The notes beneath the pieces were generated by a model. It made no database searches. It was given only the letters and a program-made list of their open reading frames with translations, and had not been told where the DNA came from. A stretch of 64,000 nt of DNA from CAVPMN01 sp963706425 (GTDB taxonomy: Bacteria > Actinomycetota > Acidimicrobiia > Acidimicrobiales > Acidimicrobilacustridaceae). Location of the stretch: positions 1 through 64,000 of the forward strand of contig CAVPMN010000003.1 in the NCBI GenBank assembly GCA_963706425.1, in the 5' to 3' direction. The number at the start of each line of letters is the position of its first letter. The stretch's first letter is position 1. The translations under genes and the position numbers were made by a program. Shown in pieces: positions 1 through 9,119 of this stretch.

Positions 1-2626
1 ATGTTGTCTGTGAAGTAGAACAGCCACCGCCCCCGGACACGGCTTCCCCCCTCCCTACGCAACTCCCCGGCGAAGGACCTGGCGCAGGGTACATAACTCC
101 TTCCAGTTTGAGGTGAAGGAATGGACGCGGAGAGCCCACGTCCCCAGCCACATCTCCAACTCGCCCCGGCGGTGCTGGTCGACCTCAATCAGTTGGACCG
201 TCCCGCCGGTGCCCGTGCCACTGCCATCCCCGAACGTACACACCAAGGTCGCCATGTCGGAGACCTGGGAGTAGCGCCGCAGCCCCGTATTCAAGGCCGC
301 CCGCCACCACCCCAACTCGGCGTACCCCCCAGGGGAGATGGAGACGGACTCGAAATAGAAGGTCGGCCGCCCCCGCCCCTGGCTCCCCTGATCCCGGTTG
401 AGATCCGCATACAGGTGGACCAGGAACGTCGCCCCGATATTCCCCGGGGTGGCGGGGACGAGGGATTGGAGGACCCCGGTCACCACCGCCAGCGTCAGAC
501 GCGCCAACTTCCGATCCAACACATACTCCAGGTAGTTAAGGAGGGCCAGGGCCCGATGAATCTTGGCCCGGGGAATACGCATGCACGGAGTACCCCTGGT
601 GTCGTAGAGGAAGCCGCAAAACTTGTGCACTTGCCCCGGCGGCTTGGTCTTGACGGGTTGACAGATGAGGCCGAGCCGGAGTGCCGTGTCCATGACGTAA
701 TTCAGGCCGGCAACAACCTTCTCCCCTGTGGGCCCATGCAGGAATGCATCGTCCACATGGATCCAGATGAGGAGGGCAGGGCTCCCATCGTCGGCGACCA
801 ACACCCGTCCCTCGCCCAGGGCTGGGTCGAACCCCGCCCCGCTGAGTAGATGGTTGATGCGAGGGTGCCCCTGGAAGAGGGGGCAGTGCTCCCGGATGAA
901 GCGGAGGAACCCCGCCCCGTAACGTCCTGACGCCCCGGGGGAGTTGGTCGACCCCATCGGAAACCGCGTGTGCCAGTAGTGGTCGCCGGTCGTCGGGTGG
1001 ATCAAACCCATGTATTTGCGCTCCGCGGCCTTGGTGTTGAACATATGGAAGAATTTGGAGGCGTCGATGACCGTAGAATGTCCCCCAGGGTAGAGCCGAG
1101 GCAGGATGTCCTGTGGTTGGGACAGATGGACCGGGTCCCCCACGCAGACGGCGTTTTGGCCACCGTCTTTCATATTCGCTATACATCGCCACTGGCCCGG
1201 CTGCCCTGGTTTGGGCACTAGGAAAAGCGGACAGTTGTTGAGAATACTCGACCCTGGGGGAACACGCTGATACACCCCAAGGGCGATAAGCTCCTCGACA
1301 AACTGATGCGCCGTGGCCAATTGGTCAGCCGTCATGTCACTGTTGGGGAGGAGGCCAGGGATGGGAACGTCCATGAAGTTCATGGAGCCCCCCGTGCGCA
1401 ACTCCTCCCAGTGGAGAGGGAGGCCACTCCCACCACAAAACGACCAGGTACTTCGGCCCTTCCGGTCCATAGTTGGTTCGATGGTGGGCGAGGAGCTGGA
1501 GCCCCTCCCGGAACAGCTCGGCTGCATCGGTCCGCCCTGCAATGGCGTTCCGAAGGCCGCGCACGCGGTCGTTGTACCACTCGGACCCTTCGGACAAATC
1601 CGGGGGAGTCCATTTCCAGGCCAAGGTGTCGGCTTCTTCCGCGTCATCGTCAGGTTCTCCAACCCGTGCCTTCGCCGCCGGCGGGGGCGCACGCAAGGGG
1701 GATCGAGGGGGCGGGCAGGTGATGTCCATGGACTTGCCCTGGAAGCACTGCCCCATGACCTCCCCCAGCACCGACCACACATGAACTCCTGGTCGTTGCA
1801 TGACCGCGGCCCGACAACGAGCGAGGGGAGCCCATGATGAGGGCACCCCCTTCAGCCGAAACCATTCCTCAGTCAATACCTTCCGACAACCCTTCTCGGT
1901 CTGGATGAGCGACTCGTTGCTACAGTGGGCGGGACCGCTGGTGTTGAACACTGGCTGCCCGTTCAACCGCCCCTTATAGTTGGTGAAACGAGGGTGGTTC
2001 TGCCGCTGTAGCTTGTCCCGAGGAGCCCAGGCGTGCCGCCCAATCCCTGTGAAACACAGGGCGTTCGCACAGCTGCGTGGCCCGGGGTCGGCCCCCAGGT
2101 GGGCAGGGAGCTTGGTTCTGCTGATGGGATGGCCCTTTAGGCGACAGTAGGTGACCAGATGCCCGTCCCACATCGCTGCCCCACACTCCTCAGCTCGAGC
2201 ACACCATGTGGTGATTTCGTAGCCCGCCTCCTCCAGGCTCCTCGTCCATCGCTTGTAGCTCACACCGTCACTGTTCGTCAGCCATTCGCAGGTGTCCACG
2301 ACCAGCAGGCCCGCGGGCTTGCGGTCCTCTTGAAGGAATGTGTCCATCCACGCCTGTCGGAGCTTGTCTTCCGGGGGTTGGCATACGACTAGAAGGTCCG
2401 GATTCCCTTGGCGAAGTACTTTGTCCCAATTCACTCGGTGGAAGTTGGCATAGTCGTGTGCGCCCATCGTGCGGCCTGGGGCCACCTTCCTTGTGTTCAA
2501 TGGGTCGCATGAGAAGAGCTTGGTGGCATTGGGCCAGGCAACCGTACACAGGTCCAAGCCGCCAAACAAAGTTCCGTAGGTAAAGTCTACGGGGGTGCTA
2601 TCCAGCACCCTACTGGGAGCCATCAC
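1..2626 (-). CDS. Pol: C5-methyltransferase-like, reverse transcriptase, RNase H (partial)
   Basis: Residues 1-290 look like a divergent cytosine-C5 methyltransferase. There is a motif-I-like FGGLDL near residue 21, an acidic SCDPLN near 40, VCQPP (Cys82-Gln83, where active enzymes have PCQ), and RKVLTEEWFRLKGVPSSW at 248-265, close to the conserved motif IX. The QRR and ENV motifs are not recognisable, so activity is doubtful. After a frame break near 1420 comes the RT (about 1390-480): palm motif A VIDASKFF, motif B PMGSTNSPG, motif C IHVDD. RNase H follows, with FGDGSGTGTGG and SNWKEL. A second break near 55 restores GRWLFYFTDN at the very left edge, the third catalytic Asp of RNase H. The 3' end lies outside the window. 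RT and RNase H are clear; the methyltransferase call is by eye. Confidence 0.8.
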
Positions 2627-2948
2627 AACGTCGTCCTGGGACTTACCTACAAGGAGAGTAAGTCACCAGGCAAAAGAAATAAACAATCTCCATTGGTTGT
2701 GTTAGTAGTAGTTAGACACGACACTGTAACGGGGGGTGGTTGAACCCCCTCTCACACACATACAGGGACGAGACCGCCGCCGCTGTTGTGGTGCGCTCCC
2801 GGCCCGGACTCGGGGCGGCCACGGGGTCCATCCCACAATAGACCGCCCCTTCCCTAGGCCCCGGGTCCCTCCCTCGGTCTCGCCAGCCGAGGGGGGACGG
2901 TTTGCCCCTGACGCCCCCCGTCAGGGTAGGGACGACGTGTACGTCCAC
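2627..2948. other. Spacer between gag and pol of the retroelement
   Basis: About 320 bases with no convincing reading frame on either strand. It holds a small GC-rich inverted repeat (GGGGGT at about 2731 and ACCCCC some six bases later) just downstream of the pol start, and otherwise mixed pyrimidine-rich sequence. Gag and pol are therefore separate reading frames here, not joined by an evident frameshift site. I see no tRNA-like or primer-binding sequence. Confidence 0.4.
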
Positions 2949-5019
2949 TCATTTCCCACCCTTCTTCGCTTCCTCCCCCTTATCCTTATCCTTCCCTCCA
3001 GCCCCTCCGGCTTTCCCATCCTCCCCACCACACCCTTTGTTCCCTCCCCCTTTGGCCAGTTCGCGCAGGGCCTCACGGGCGGCGGCCTTGGCGGCCTTGG
3101 AAGAGAGATGTCCCCAGGGACACTCTGGCTTCCCCCCAGTGTGGATCTGGGTGCCACAGTAGCGGCAGCCGTTCCCGCTCTGCCCGCCCCCTCCTGCCTG
3201 TCCGTCGCTCCCCCCGGTGTTCCCACCGGCACTCCCGGAACTGCCGCCCTTGCTCTCGATGTTCCTCAGAAGAACTGCAAGCTGGGTGTCCTGGAGACGG
3301 AGTGATTGGAAGCCTTTGTCGGCGCTGTCGCGCAGGAAGATGTAGTGGTGGCACAACACCGAGAGCCGAGTCGAATATGTGTTCCGGATCTCGAGGAGTT
3401 TCTTGGAGTAGTACTCCTTGATCACCACTGCGCACTGCCACCCACGGGTGTCCGAGATGTGCTTGATGTGGGTGTGCAACCTCAGGAAATTCTTGAGGAT
3501 GTCCCCACTGATGCGCAGGATCAGGCAGTTGCGGGCCACATGGTTGGCCAGGGGCTCCGCGACTCCACCACACCTAAGGACGGACACGAGGTTTCCCAAC
3601 GTGTTCTCCATCACCATCTCCTCACACTCAGTGAGCTCGACGATGCGGGCCTGTAGGTCCTCGGCGTTCTTGATGGTGGCAAGCGTGTTGCGCTTGGCAC
3701 TCTTGAACTGGGTGTCGGTCTGGCCTCCGAGAGGGGTACTCTGGCTGTCCACCAATTTATTCATAGCACGGGCTAGCGAGGAGAGTTGACTGTCGTCGTT
3801 GCTTGTGATACACGTACCTGGGAGAGCCGTTCCGTCGAGCATCTGCTCGCAGAGCTGCTCTTTCACCACTGAAGAGAGTCCAGCGGGCGCAATCTCTTCC
3901 CTGAGGATCGTATCCGTACTAAGGGTCACTCCGAAAAGGGACTTTTTCTTGCCAGTCGAGGGGTCGGGTCCAATCGGGGCCTGCCCCATCACATCGTAAC
4001 TCTTGGCAGGGTGATGGCGCCCCACTGGCTGGCACTTCGCGCACACCTGGGTGGTCCCTTGGGTTCGGCCGCCTCCTGCCCCTGCCACCGTCCCACCGCG
4101 GGGCGGGACGGGGCCGTCTTCGTCCCCGAGGTGGTCAGGGCTCGGCCCTTCCCCCTGCCCCGGACGCTGGGTCGCCACGGGAGTGTCGCCACTGGGGGGT
4201 GGGGCTGGCGCTTCTGCCTCCTGGGAGGCTTGGAAGTCCCGAATGAAAGCCCACGCTTCAGCCTCAGTGTTGAACTTTTGTTGCACTGCGCCTGAGGCGC
4301 CGAGGTAGTGGGGCGCCGCCGCCGCGTGACTGGGATACACCCCGACACTGTCGGCATTGAACCCCTTGGCCACAGCGTAGTAACGATTCTTCTTCCCCGT
4401 CTCCACAGTCGCTCCTCGGACCTGCCCCTTGAGAGCCTCCCCAATCATGCGATCCACATCCTCCGCCGTATAAGCTGGCGCGGTGGAGGGGCCACGGCTT
4501 GAGTCGTCCTTCATAAGCCGCTGGACAGCGTCGGCTACCATGGCTTCGATCTCGGGGGCACCCAAAGTCTTCTTGGAGGCAGGCTCCTGGGCATCATACC
4601 CATGAGCCTTGGCTATCCCCTCCGCGACCTTCTGGTCAACCTCGGCCGCCGAATACCACCTGCCGCCCCGCGCTCCGCCCCGGGTCCGGCCCGAGCCTTG
4701 CGGTCCTCCTTCACGATGGAAGTGAGCTCCCCCAACTGGGTGAGGACGTGCATCATGGTGGCGTTGGTGACGAGGGTCTCGTCCTCTTCGTCGCCCCCTC
4801 CGGTGAGGAACCCGGCGGTCACGTCAGTGTTCCCCACGAGCACACTCTCCTTGGTGTCGATGAAGTTGGGGGGAGCGATGTCATCTCCCATCTCCTTCTT
4901 GACCCCAGGGGGACGGGGGTAGACCTCCGCCTTTCCTCCCGACTGCTTGGGGGTCGGCTCTTCGACCGCCGCAGTGATCTGCTGCGGGGTGGACATCTTG
5001 CTGTCATCGTCCACCCCCA
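2949..5019 (-). CDS. Gag-like protein with viroplasmin-type domain and zinc knuckle (partial)
   Basis: The upstream part (5014-4613) begins around MSTPQQITAAVEE. It continues, after a single-base break near 4650, through AAEVDQKVAEGIAKAHGYD into the 538-residue frame ending at 2949. Residues KKNRYYAVAKGFNADSVG through KFNTEAEAWAFIRDF match the small viroplasmin/RNase H N-terminal domain that binds RNA:DNA hybrids (consensus YYAVxxGxxxGIY...K.F.t.eeA..Fl). A Pro/Gly-rich linker follows, then a long helical region resembling a capsid segment, then a C-terminal Cys/His cluster CRYCGTQIHTGGKPEC (C-x2-C-x4-H-x6-C) and a Lys/Gly-rich basic tail. This order suits a Gag nucleocapsid protein. The 5' end coincides with the chimeric join; the likely start is the ATG at 4996. 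Confidence 0.7.
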
Positions 5020-5025
5020 GTCGAT
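5015..5025. other. Junction between retroelement and bacterial DNA
   Basis: To the left, the minus strand reads as the first codons of the Gag-like protein. To the right, the plus strand reads at once as the interior of a bacterial hexapeptide acyltransferase (VDVDLPISKQHQPEAP). Neither gene is complete across the join. No target-site duplication, terminal repeat or attachment site is visible within 50 bases on either side, which favours an artificial join over transposition. Confidence 0.7.
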
Positions 5026-5292
5026 GTCGACCTGCCCATCTCGAAGCAGCATCAGCCGGAGGCGCCGATCGTGGTGGGCGACGGCTCGTGGCTGGGTCAC
5101 GGCACGGTGGTGTTGCCCGGCGCGCGCATAGGTCGCCATGTGGTGGTCGGTGCGAACAGTGTGGTGATCGGTGAGCTGCCCGACTTCAGCGTGGCGGTCG
5201 GTGCACCCGCCCGGGTGGTCAAGCGCTGGGAACCGGCGCAGGGTTGGGGTGCCGTCGCAGGCCCGTCTGCTGCACGTAGTGGGCCACGATGA
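5021..5292 (+). CDS. Hexapeptide-repeat acyltransferase, 3' fragment
   Basis: The fragment enters in mid-protein and shows the left-handed beta-helix hexapeptide pattern: IVVGDGSWLGHGTVVLPGA, then IGRHVVVGANSVV and the typical end VAVGAPARVVKRW. This is the C-terminal third of a maltose/galactoside O-acetyltransferase-like or sugar-modifying acyltransferase; the acceptor cannot be told. The 5' part is absent because the retroelement sequence begins at 5020. The last 74 bases overlap the convergent membrane-protein gene. The tail after VVKRW looks unconserved, so the true stop may be slightly earlier and hidden by an indel. Confidence 0.8.
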
Positions 5293-5890
5293 TGAGGCTG
5301 AGGAACGCCGCGAAGGTGCACCACAGCGACGAGTAGGCCTGCGCCTTGATGATGGCGGCGAGGCTCATGGCCACGAAGTTGCCGATGCCGAACACCCGGA
5401 TCCACAGCTGGGTCGAGATCGCCGGCGTGACGCAGGTGGCGAGCACGTAGGGGAACGCGAGCAGCCACCCGGGCGAGAACGGCAATTGGTAGTCGAGACT
5501 TTGCGAGACCACGCTCACCTCGATGCCCGACTGGAACGCCTGGGTGAGCATGAACAGGCTGAGCGATCCGCCGATGACCATCAACGGCAGCATGATGCGA
5601 CGCCGGCCGTTGTCGGGCTCGATCAACCACACCGCCCACGGCACGTAGAACGGTAAGAGGGCCCAGGCATAGAAGACCCAGAGGTGAACGCCCCACCCGT
5701 CGAGCACGGCGTCGGTCTGCCCGTCGAGGTCGAGCCAGGTGATGCCCTCGAGCGCCTGATGGATGCCGAAGAGGAACGGCAGGGCGGCGAAGGGCACCTC
5801 TCGCGGCCGTCGCACCATCGCCAGGCACGCGACTCCTGCGCCGCCTACGACCGCCGCGCCGACGAAGCTGGCCTCGGCGCTGAAGCACAT
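5219..5890 (-). CDS. DUF6629-type membrane protein
   Basis: The 223-residue protein starts with MCFSAEASF, the characteristic opening of a family of small seven-helix bacterial membrane proteins of unknown function (DUF6629 in my recollection). I start it at that ATG (5890) rather than at the longer upstream frame, which adds only Arg/Thr-rich sequence. About seven hydrophobic segments follow, including VGAAVVGGAGVACLAMV and LWVFYAWALLPFYVPWAVW. Conserved-looking charged and aromatic positions sit in the loops (HQALEGITWL, a later H.VQ near the end). It is transcribed convergently to the acyltransferase fragment and divergently from the tRNA. No substrate or partner can be inferred. Confidence 0.75.
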   Translation of the reverse strand: MCFSAEASFVGAAVVGGAGVACLAMVRRPREVPFAALPFLFGIHQALEGITWLDLDGQTDAVLDGWGVHLWVFYAWALLPFYVPWAVWLIEPDNGRRRIMLPLMVIGGSLSLFMLTQAFQSGIEVSVVSQSLDYQLPFSPGWLLAFPYVLATCVTPAISTQLWIRVFGIGNFVAMSLAAIIKAQAYSSLWCTFAAFLSLIIVAHYVQQTGLRRHPNPAPVPSA

Positions 5891-5968
5891 GCGGCGAGTA
5901 TGACCGCCCGTTCGGGTGGCTGCTCGGATGGCTCGGCTCACGGCTGGACAAGTACAGTGACCGGCTCC

Positions 5969-6042
5969 GGGCGATTAGCTCAGCTGGTTAGAGCGCTGCC
6001 TTCACACGGCAGAGGTCGAGGGTTCGAGTCCCCCATCGCCCA
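5969..6042 (+). tRNA. tRNA-Val(CAC)
   Basis: A complete cloverleaf folds by eye: acceptor GGGCGAT pairs with ATCGCCC (6035-6041) with discriminator A6042, the D arm is GCTC/GAGC, and the T arm carries GGTTCGAGTC. The anticodon stem CTGCC/GGCAG holds loop TTCACAC, giving anticodon CAC at 6003-6005, which reads the valine codon GUG. The CCA end is not encoded. A TANNNT-type -10, TACAGT, lies at 5953-5958. A weak stem GGCTGG/CCAGCC (from 6049) follows but has no U-tract. Confidence 0.97.
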
Positions 6043-6126
6043 CTCCGGGGCTGGTCCGTGGCCGCCGCGTTCCAGCCAGGGTCGATGTGCCTGGGGCAAG
6101 TACGGACTCCTCGAGCGCTGACCGGG

Positions 6127-6285
6127 TCAGCGGTCGAAGAGGTGCGCTTCGCCGTCCTTCGGTAGCAGGACGAGGCGGAGCTCGTCGGTCGGGCTCGGAA
6201 TGAGCTCAGGTATCAGGTGCGCGTAGAAGGCTTGCGCTTCGGTTGGCTCGGTGTGGATGAGCACCCCGGCAGCCGATATCGTCAC
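6127..6285 (-). CDS. Small ORF or gene remnant, 52 codons
   Basis: The minus strand reads from a GTG (6285) as a compact 52-residue peptide containing AFYAHLIPELIPSPTDELRL and VLLPKDGEAHLFDR. Composition and lack of low-complexity sequence look like real protein, perhaps the C-terminal end of a larger gene whose front is lost. I do not recognise the family. It overlaps the 5' end of the plus-strand small ORF at 6257-6403, so at most one is likely to be a functional start. No Shine-Dalgarno sequence is evident. Confidence 0.3.
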   Translation of the reverse strand: MTISAAGVLIHTEPTEAQAFYAHLIPELIPSPTDELRLVLLPKDGEAHLFDR

Positions 6286-6403
6286 CGATGTCGACCAGGC
6301 GGCGTTGGCTGGCCTGCCGGTGCCATGGGATTGGACCGCCTTCGCCGAGGCGCGGCCGCACTATGCCGCCGATGGTCTCGCAGCTCCCGCCCGGCAAGCG
6401 TGA
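6257..6403 (+). CDS. Small ORF, 48 codons
   Basis: ATG at 6257 opens a 48-residue frame, MSTPAADIVTDVDQAALAGL then PVPWDWTAFAEARPHYAAD, ending 25 bases before the DHFR-like gene. The composition is protein-like and codon third positions are mostly G or C. The product is unrecognised and no strong ribosome site precedes the ATG. It could be the N-terminal piece of a degraded gene, or a short leader cistron of the reductase. The 6043-6126 stretch upstream holds nothing I recognise. Confidence 0.3.
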   Translation: MSTPAADIVTDVDQAALAGLPVPWDWTAFAEARPHYAADGLAAPARQA

Positions 6404-6428
6404 TCGACACCCCAGAGAGGAGTCTCCG

Positions 6429-7077
6429 ATGAGCCAGCTGCTACGTGTCCAGAACTTCATGGTGTCGAGCGACGGGTTCGGTTCCGGCGAAGGCCAGTCG
6501 CTCGAGCGACCGTTCGGGCACGCCGACCCTGCCCAGCTGGCGGCGTGGGCGGGCGCCACGGCGAGCTGGCCCGGCCGCACCGATGCCGGCGGCACCCGCG
6601 GCCTCGACGACTACTTCACCCGCGACTTCGCCAACAACATCGGCGCCGAGATCATGGGCCGCAACAAGTTCGGGCCCCAGCGTGGCCCGTGGGAGGACCA
6701 CGAGTGGAAGGGATGGTGGGGCGACGTCCCGCCGTTCCACACGCCGGTGTTCGTCCTCACCCACCATCCGCGGCCGTCGTTCACGCTCGACGACACGACC
6801 TTCCACTTCCTGGAGGCGACACCCGTCGATGCGCTCGACGCGCGCCAAGGAGGCCGCCGAGGGCAAGGACGTGCGCCTCGGCGGGGGCGTCGCGACCGTG
6901 CGCGAGTTCCTCGACGCCGACCTCGTCGACACCATGCACGTGGCGATGGCTCCCGTCGAGCTCGGACGCGGCGAACGCCTGTGGGACGCACCGGAGGATC
7001 TGCTCGACCGGTTCCACCTCGAGAAGGTGCCCAGCCCCACGAGCGGCGTCGTGCACCACATCTTCTGGCGGCGCTGA
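6429..7077 (+). CDS. Dihydrofolate reductase-family (RibD C-terminal) protein, frameshifted
   Basis: The protein shows the RibD C-terminal/DHFR-like NADPH-binding fold: LLRVQNFMVSSDGFGSGEG at the N-terminus, IMGRNKFGPQRGPW (the conserved MGRxxF), PVFVLTHHPRPSF, and after a frame change KDVRLGGGVATVREFLDADL and HVAMAPVELGRGERLW. Such small enzymes (about 210 residues) are usually uncharacterised reductases, often near regulators; a role in folate synthesis should not be assumed. The start is well set by AGAGAGGAG six bases before ATG 6429. A one-base indel near 6840 separates the halves; both are full quality, so a sequencing error is likely. Confidence 0.85.
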
Positions 7078-7143
7078 CTGGTCGGGAGCGGGTCAGTGGC
7101 GAGTCGCCGCTGACCCCCGGGATATTTGCTCGGGTGAGCATCG

Positions 7144-8222
7144 TCAGCCGCCTGTCTCTTCGCCGTCGTTGCTCGGCGCGGGGTGGAGATGGCGGTGATG
7201 GAGGTCCGGTACATGCGGGTGAGCGTGCACCAGGACCTGGTCGTGAGCGTGAGGATGGCTGTGGCGGCCCTCGAACACCTCTGCGCTGCCGTGCTCGTGG
7301 TCGTGGTGGTCATCGGGGTGGACATGCTCGTGGTCGTGCACGGTGGGCTCGTGTCGGTGGGTGTGTTCGTGTGCGGAGTTGACCGACAGCGCCACACCTG
7401 CGGCGGCGAGCACTACGGCCACCAGCTGCGCAGCGGTCACCGGATCGTCGAGCGCCACCCACGCGACCCCCGCACCGATGAACGGCGCGGTCGCGAAGAT
7501 CACCTGCGCCCGGGCCGCTCCGAGCTCGCGCGCCCCCTTCACCCAGAGCGTGATCGACAAGCCGTAGCCCACTGCGCCGATCGCCAACGCGCCGAAGCAC
7601 CTGTCCGGCGGTGATGGATCCGCTGGCGCCGGCCGCCAGGGTTAGTCCGAGCGCCACGTTCACCGTGCCTGCCACGGTGCCCTTGGCGAGCACCACCGCT
7701 TCGGGCGAGAGCTGCTCGATGCGCGCCGTCACACCGTTGTCGAGCCCCCAGCACACGCACGCCGCCACGATCAACAACGCGCCGACGTCGAGAGCGGCAC
7801 CGGGCTCCCACACCAAGCACCGCGCCAGCCGCTGCCACCAGCGCTGCGCCGCCGAGCACTCGTCGGCCCAGGTGTTCACGGAACAGCGTCGCGGCCAGCA
7901 CGACCGTAGCTACCAACTCGAGGTTCAAGAGGATCGACGCCGTTGCTGCGTCGATCCGAGCAAGGCCGGCCACGAGGAACACCGGACCCAACGCGCCACC
8001 CGCCACCACGGCGATGGTCACCGGCTTCCAGTCGGCACGGACCGCGTAGAGTCTCGGAGGGCGACGGACGACCACTGGCGCCATCGCGAGCGCGGCACCT
8101 ACGTACAGCAGGCCCGCCAGCGTCAACGCCGGCATGTCCCGAGCGAGCACCGACGCCGCCGGCGCCGATGCCCCGAACAGCACTGCTGCGAGCAGACACC
8201 GGATCACTCCAGGACGCGACAT
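7144..8222 (-). CDS. EamA/DMT-family exporter with histidine-rich tail, frameshifted
   Basis: Three frame segments together give a ten-helix drug/metabolite transporter: CLLAAVLFGASAPAASVLA and VAGGALGPVFLVAGL (8222-7870), LLIVAACVCWGLDNGVTARI (7879-7600), and MAIGAVGYGLSITLWVKGAR through VAVVLAAAGVALSVNS (7587-7144). Both EamA repeats are recognisable. The last helix is followed by about 65 residues very rich in His and Asp (HEHTHRHEPTVHDHEHVHP and so on to DLHHRHLHP), a likely cytosolic metal-binding tail. Similar His-rich EamA proteins exist in actinobacteria; nickel, cobalt or zinc sensing or buffering is plausible inference. Indels lie near 7870 and 7595. Confidence 0.85.
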
Positions 8223-8280
8223 CACCCTCCATGTTCACATCTCGCCGGGACTCATCCCATGCCTGGACACGGGGAAGCGC

Positions 8281-9006
8281 TCAGTCGGAGTCGGTGAGCG
8301 AGGTGGGGCCACCGTCGGTCAACGACGTGACCCGTGCGCGAAACACCCGCCACCGCCGCTCGTTGTCGTGCACGAGGCCCGCCGAATCACTCAACAGGTC
8401 GGCCGCCCGGTCCAACAGCTCCACTGCCGAGTACACCAGTCGAACGCTCGTCCGAGGCCCCTCCAGGTCGCTCCGCAGAGCAGCAGGGGAGAGGTCTACG
8501 CGCTCGAGCACATCGACCGCGCGGTGCAACAGACGTCCGGCCAACGAGCTCATGCCCGCGGCTTGCCAGTCGTTGGCGATGATGCGGTGCCGGTCGCCGA
8601 CCAGATCGGCCAGCTCCGGGTAAGCCAGCAACGCGACCGCCGCGTCCCATGTGCCTTCCATAGCCGACGCCAGCCACGAACCAGTCTCGACGGAGTCGTC
8701 GCCCATCGTCCGCAGGTCGCGCTTCATCCGGCTCAGTTCGACCGGTTCGTCGGAGCCCTCCATGAAGAGCACCCCGTCGAGCTGTAACGCCTCGGCCGCG
8801 TTGAGATCCTCGGCACCCTCGAACGGATTCACGACCTCGATCCGCGTGACCTCGACCCCCGACCACCGATCGGCCAATGCGCTCAGGGTCCGAGTGTGAC
8901 GCTGCACGAGCACCGCCTGCTCACGAGGCGCCTGCGCGTAGAACTTCTCGTGTTCACGATGGAACCGCGACAGGTTCTCGATCGCCGCCAGGAACTGATC
9001 GCTCAT
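8281..9006 (-). CDS. Hypothetical protein, helical
   Basis: The 241-residue soluble protein begins MSDQFLAAIENLSRFHREHE. I do not recognise a family. It is predicted largely helical, without signal peptide or membrane segment; a central stretch FEGAEDLNAAEALQLDGVLF is followed by repeated Leu/Ala/Asp-rich helices such as LLHRAVDVLERVDLSPAAL. The start at ATG 9006 is preferred over GTG 9012 because a TACCGT -10 box (9013-9018) sits exactly six bases upstream, the leaderless pattern seen at other genes here. It lies between the exporter and the arsenic island, on the same strand as both, but spacing gives no reason to tie it to either. Confidence 0.6.
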   Translation of the reverse strand: MSDQFLAAIENLSRFHREHEKFYAQAPREQAVLVQRHTRTLSALADRWSGVEVTRIEVVNPFEGAEDLNAAEALQLDGVLFMEGSDEPVELSRMKRDLRTMGDDSVETGSWLASAMEGTWDAAVALLAYPELADLVGDRHRIIANDWQAAGMSSLAGRLLHRAVDVLERVDLSPAALRSDLEGPRTSVRLVYSAVELLDRAADLLSDSAGLVHDNERRWRVFRARVTSLTDGGPTSLTDSD

Positions 9007-9012
9007 GCCCAC

Positions 9013-9018
9013 ACGGTA
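9013..9018 (-). promoter_or_regulatory. Leaderless -10 box
   Basis: On the minus strand TACCGT is followed by GTGGGC and then ATG 9006. This matches TANNNT with the transcription start at the A of the start codon. No -35 consensus is clear. Confidence 0.45.
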
Positions 9019-9119
9019 TGGCGTGCTCGCGAGACGACCCAGAGTCCAATGGCTCTCCGCGGCCAGACAGCCGTCGACCTGTTATCCCCACGATGCCTCG
9101 ATCATCGTGCGTGGCACTC

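Larger units (their letters stand above)
1..5019 (-). mobile_element. Eukaryotic-type retroelement, both ends missing
   Basis: The whole segment reads on the minus strand as a two-gene retroelement: a Gag-like protein (2949-5019) and then a Pol protein (1-2626) with methyltransferase-like, reverse transcriptase and RNase H regions. The RT motifs (VIDASKFFHMF, PMGSTNSPGA, IHVDDAFLHG) and the RNase H motif FYFTDN resemble, from memory, RT-RNase H proteins abundant in diatom and other algal genomes. They do not resemble group II introns, retrons or diversity-generating elements. No LTR, inverted terminal repeat, integrase or tyrosine recombinase is visible, because the element runs off the left edge and is cut at about 5020 near the start of gag. 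At least three frame breaks are present. The RT identity is secure; the host assignment is inference. Confidence 0.85.

Noticed and set aside
121..849. Plus-strand 242-codon open frame in the left end
   Set aside because: It is antisense to the RT/RNase H region, is Pro/Arg/Gly-rich without recognisable motifs, and the minus strand carries clear RT catalytic motifs.
1..5019. Bacterial retron, group II intron or diversity-generating retroelement
   Set aside because: The RT is joined to RNase H and partnered with a Gag-like protein; no intron RNA structure, msr/msd or template-repeat pair is visible.
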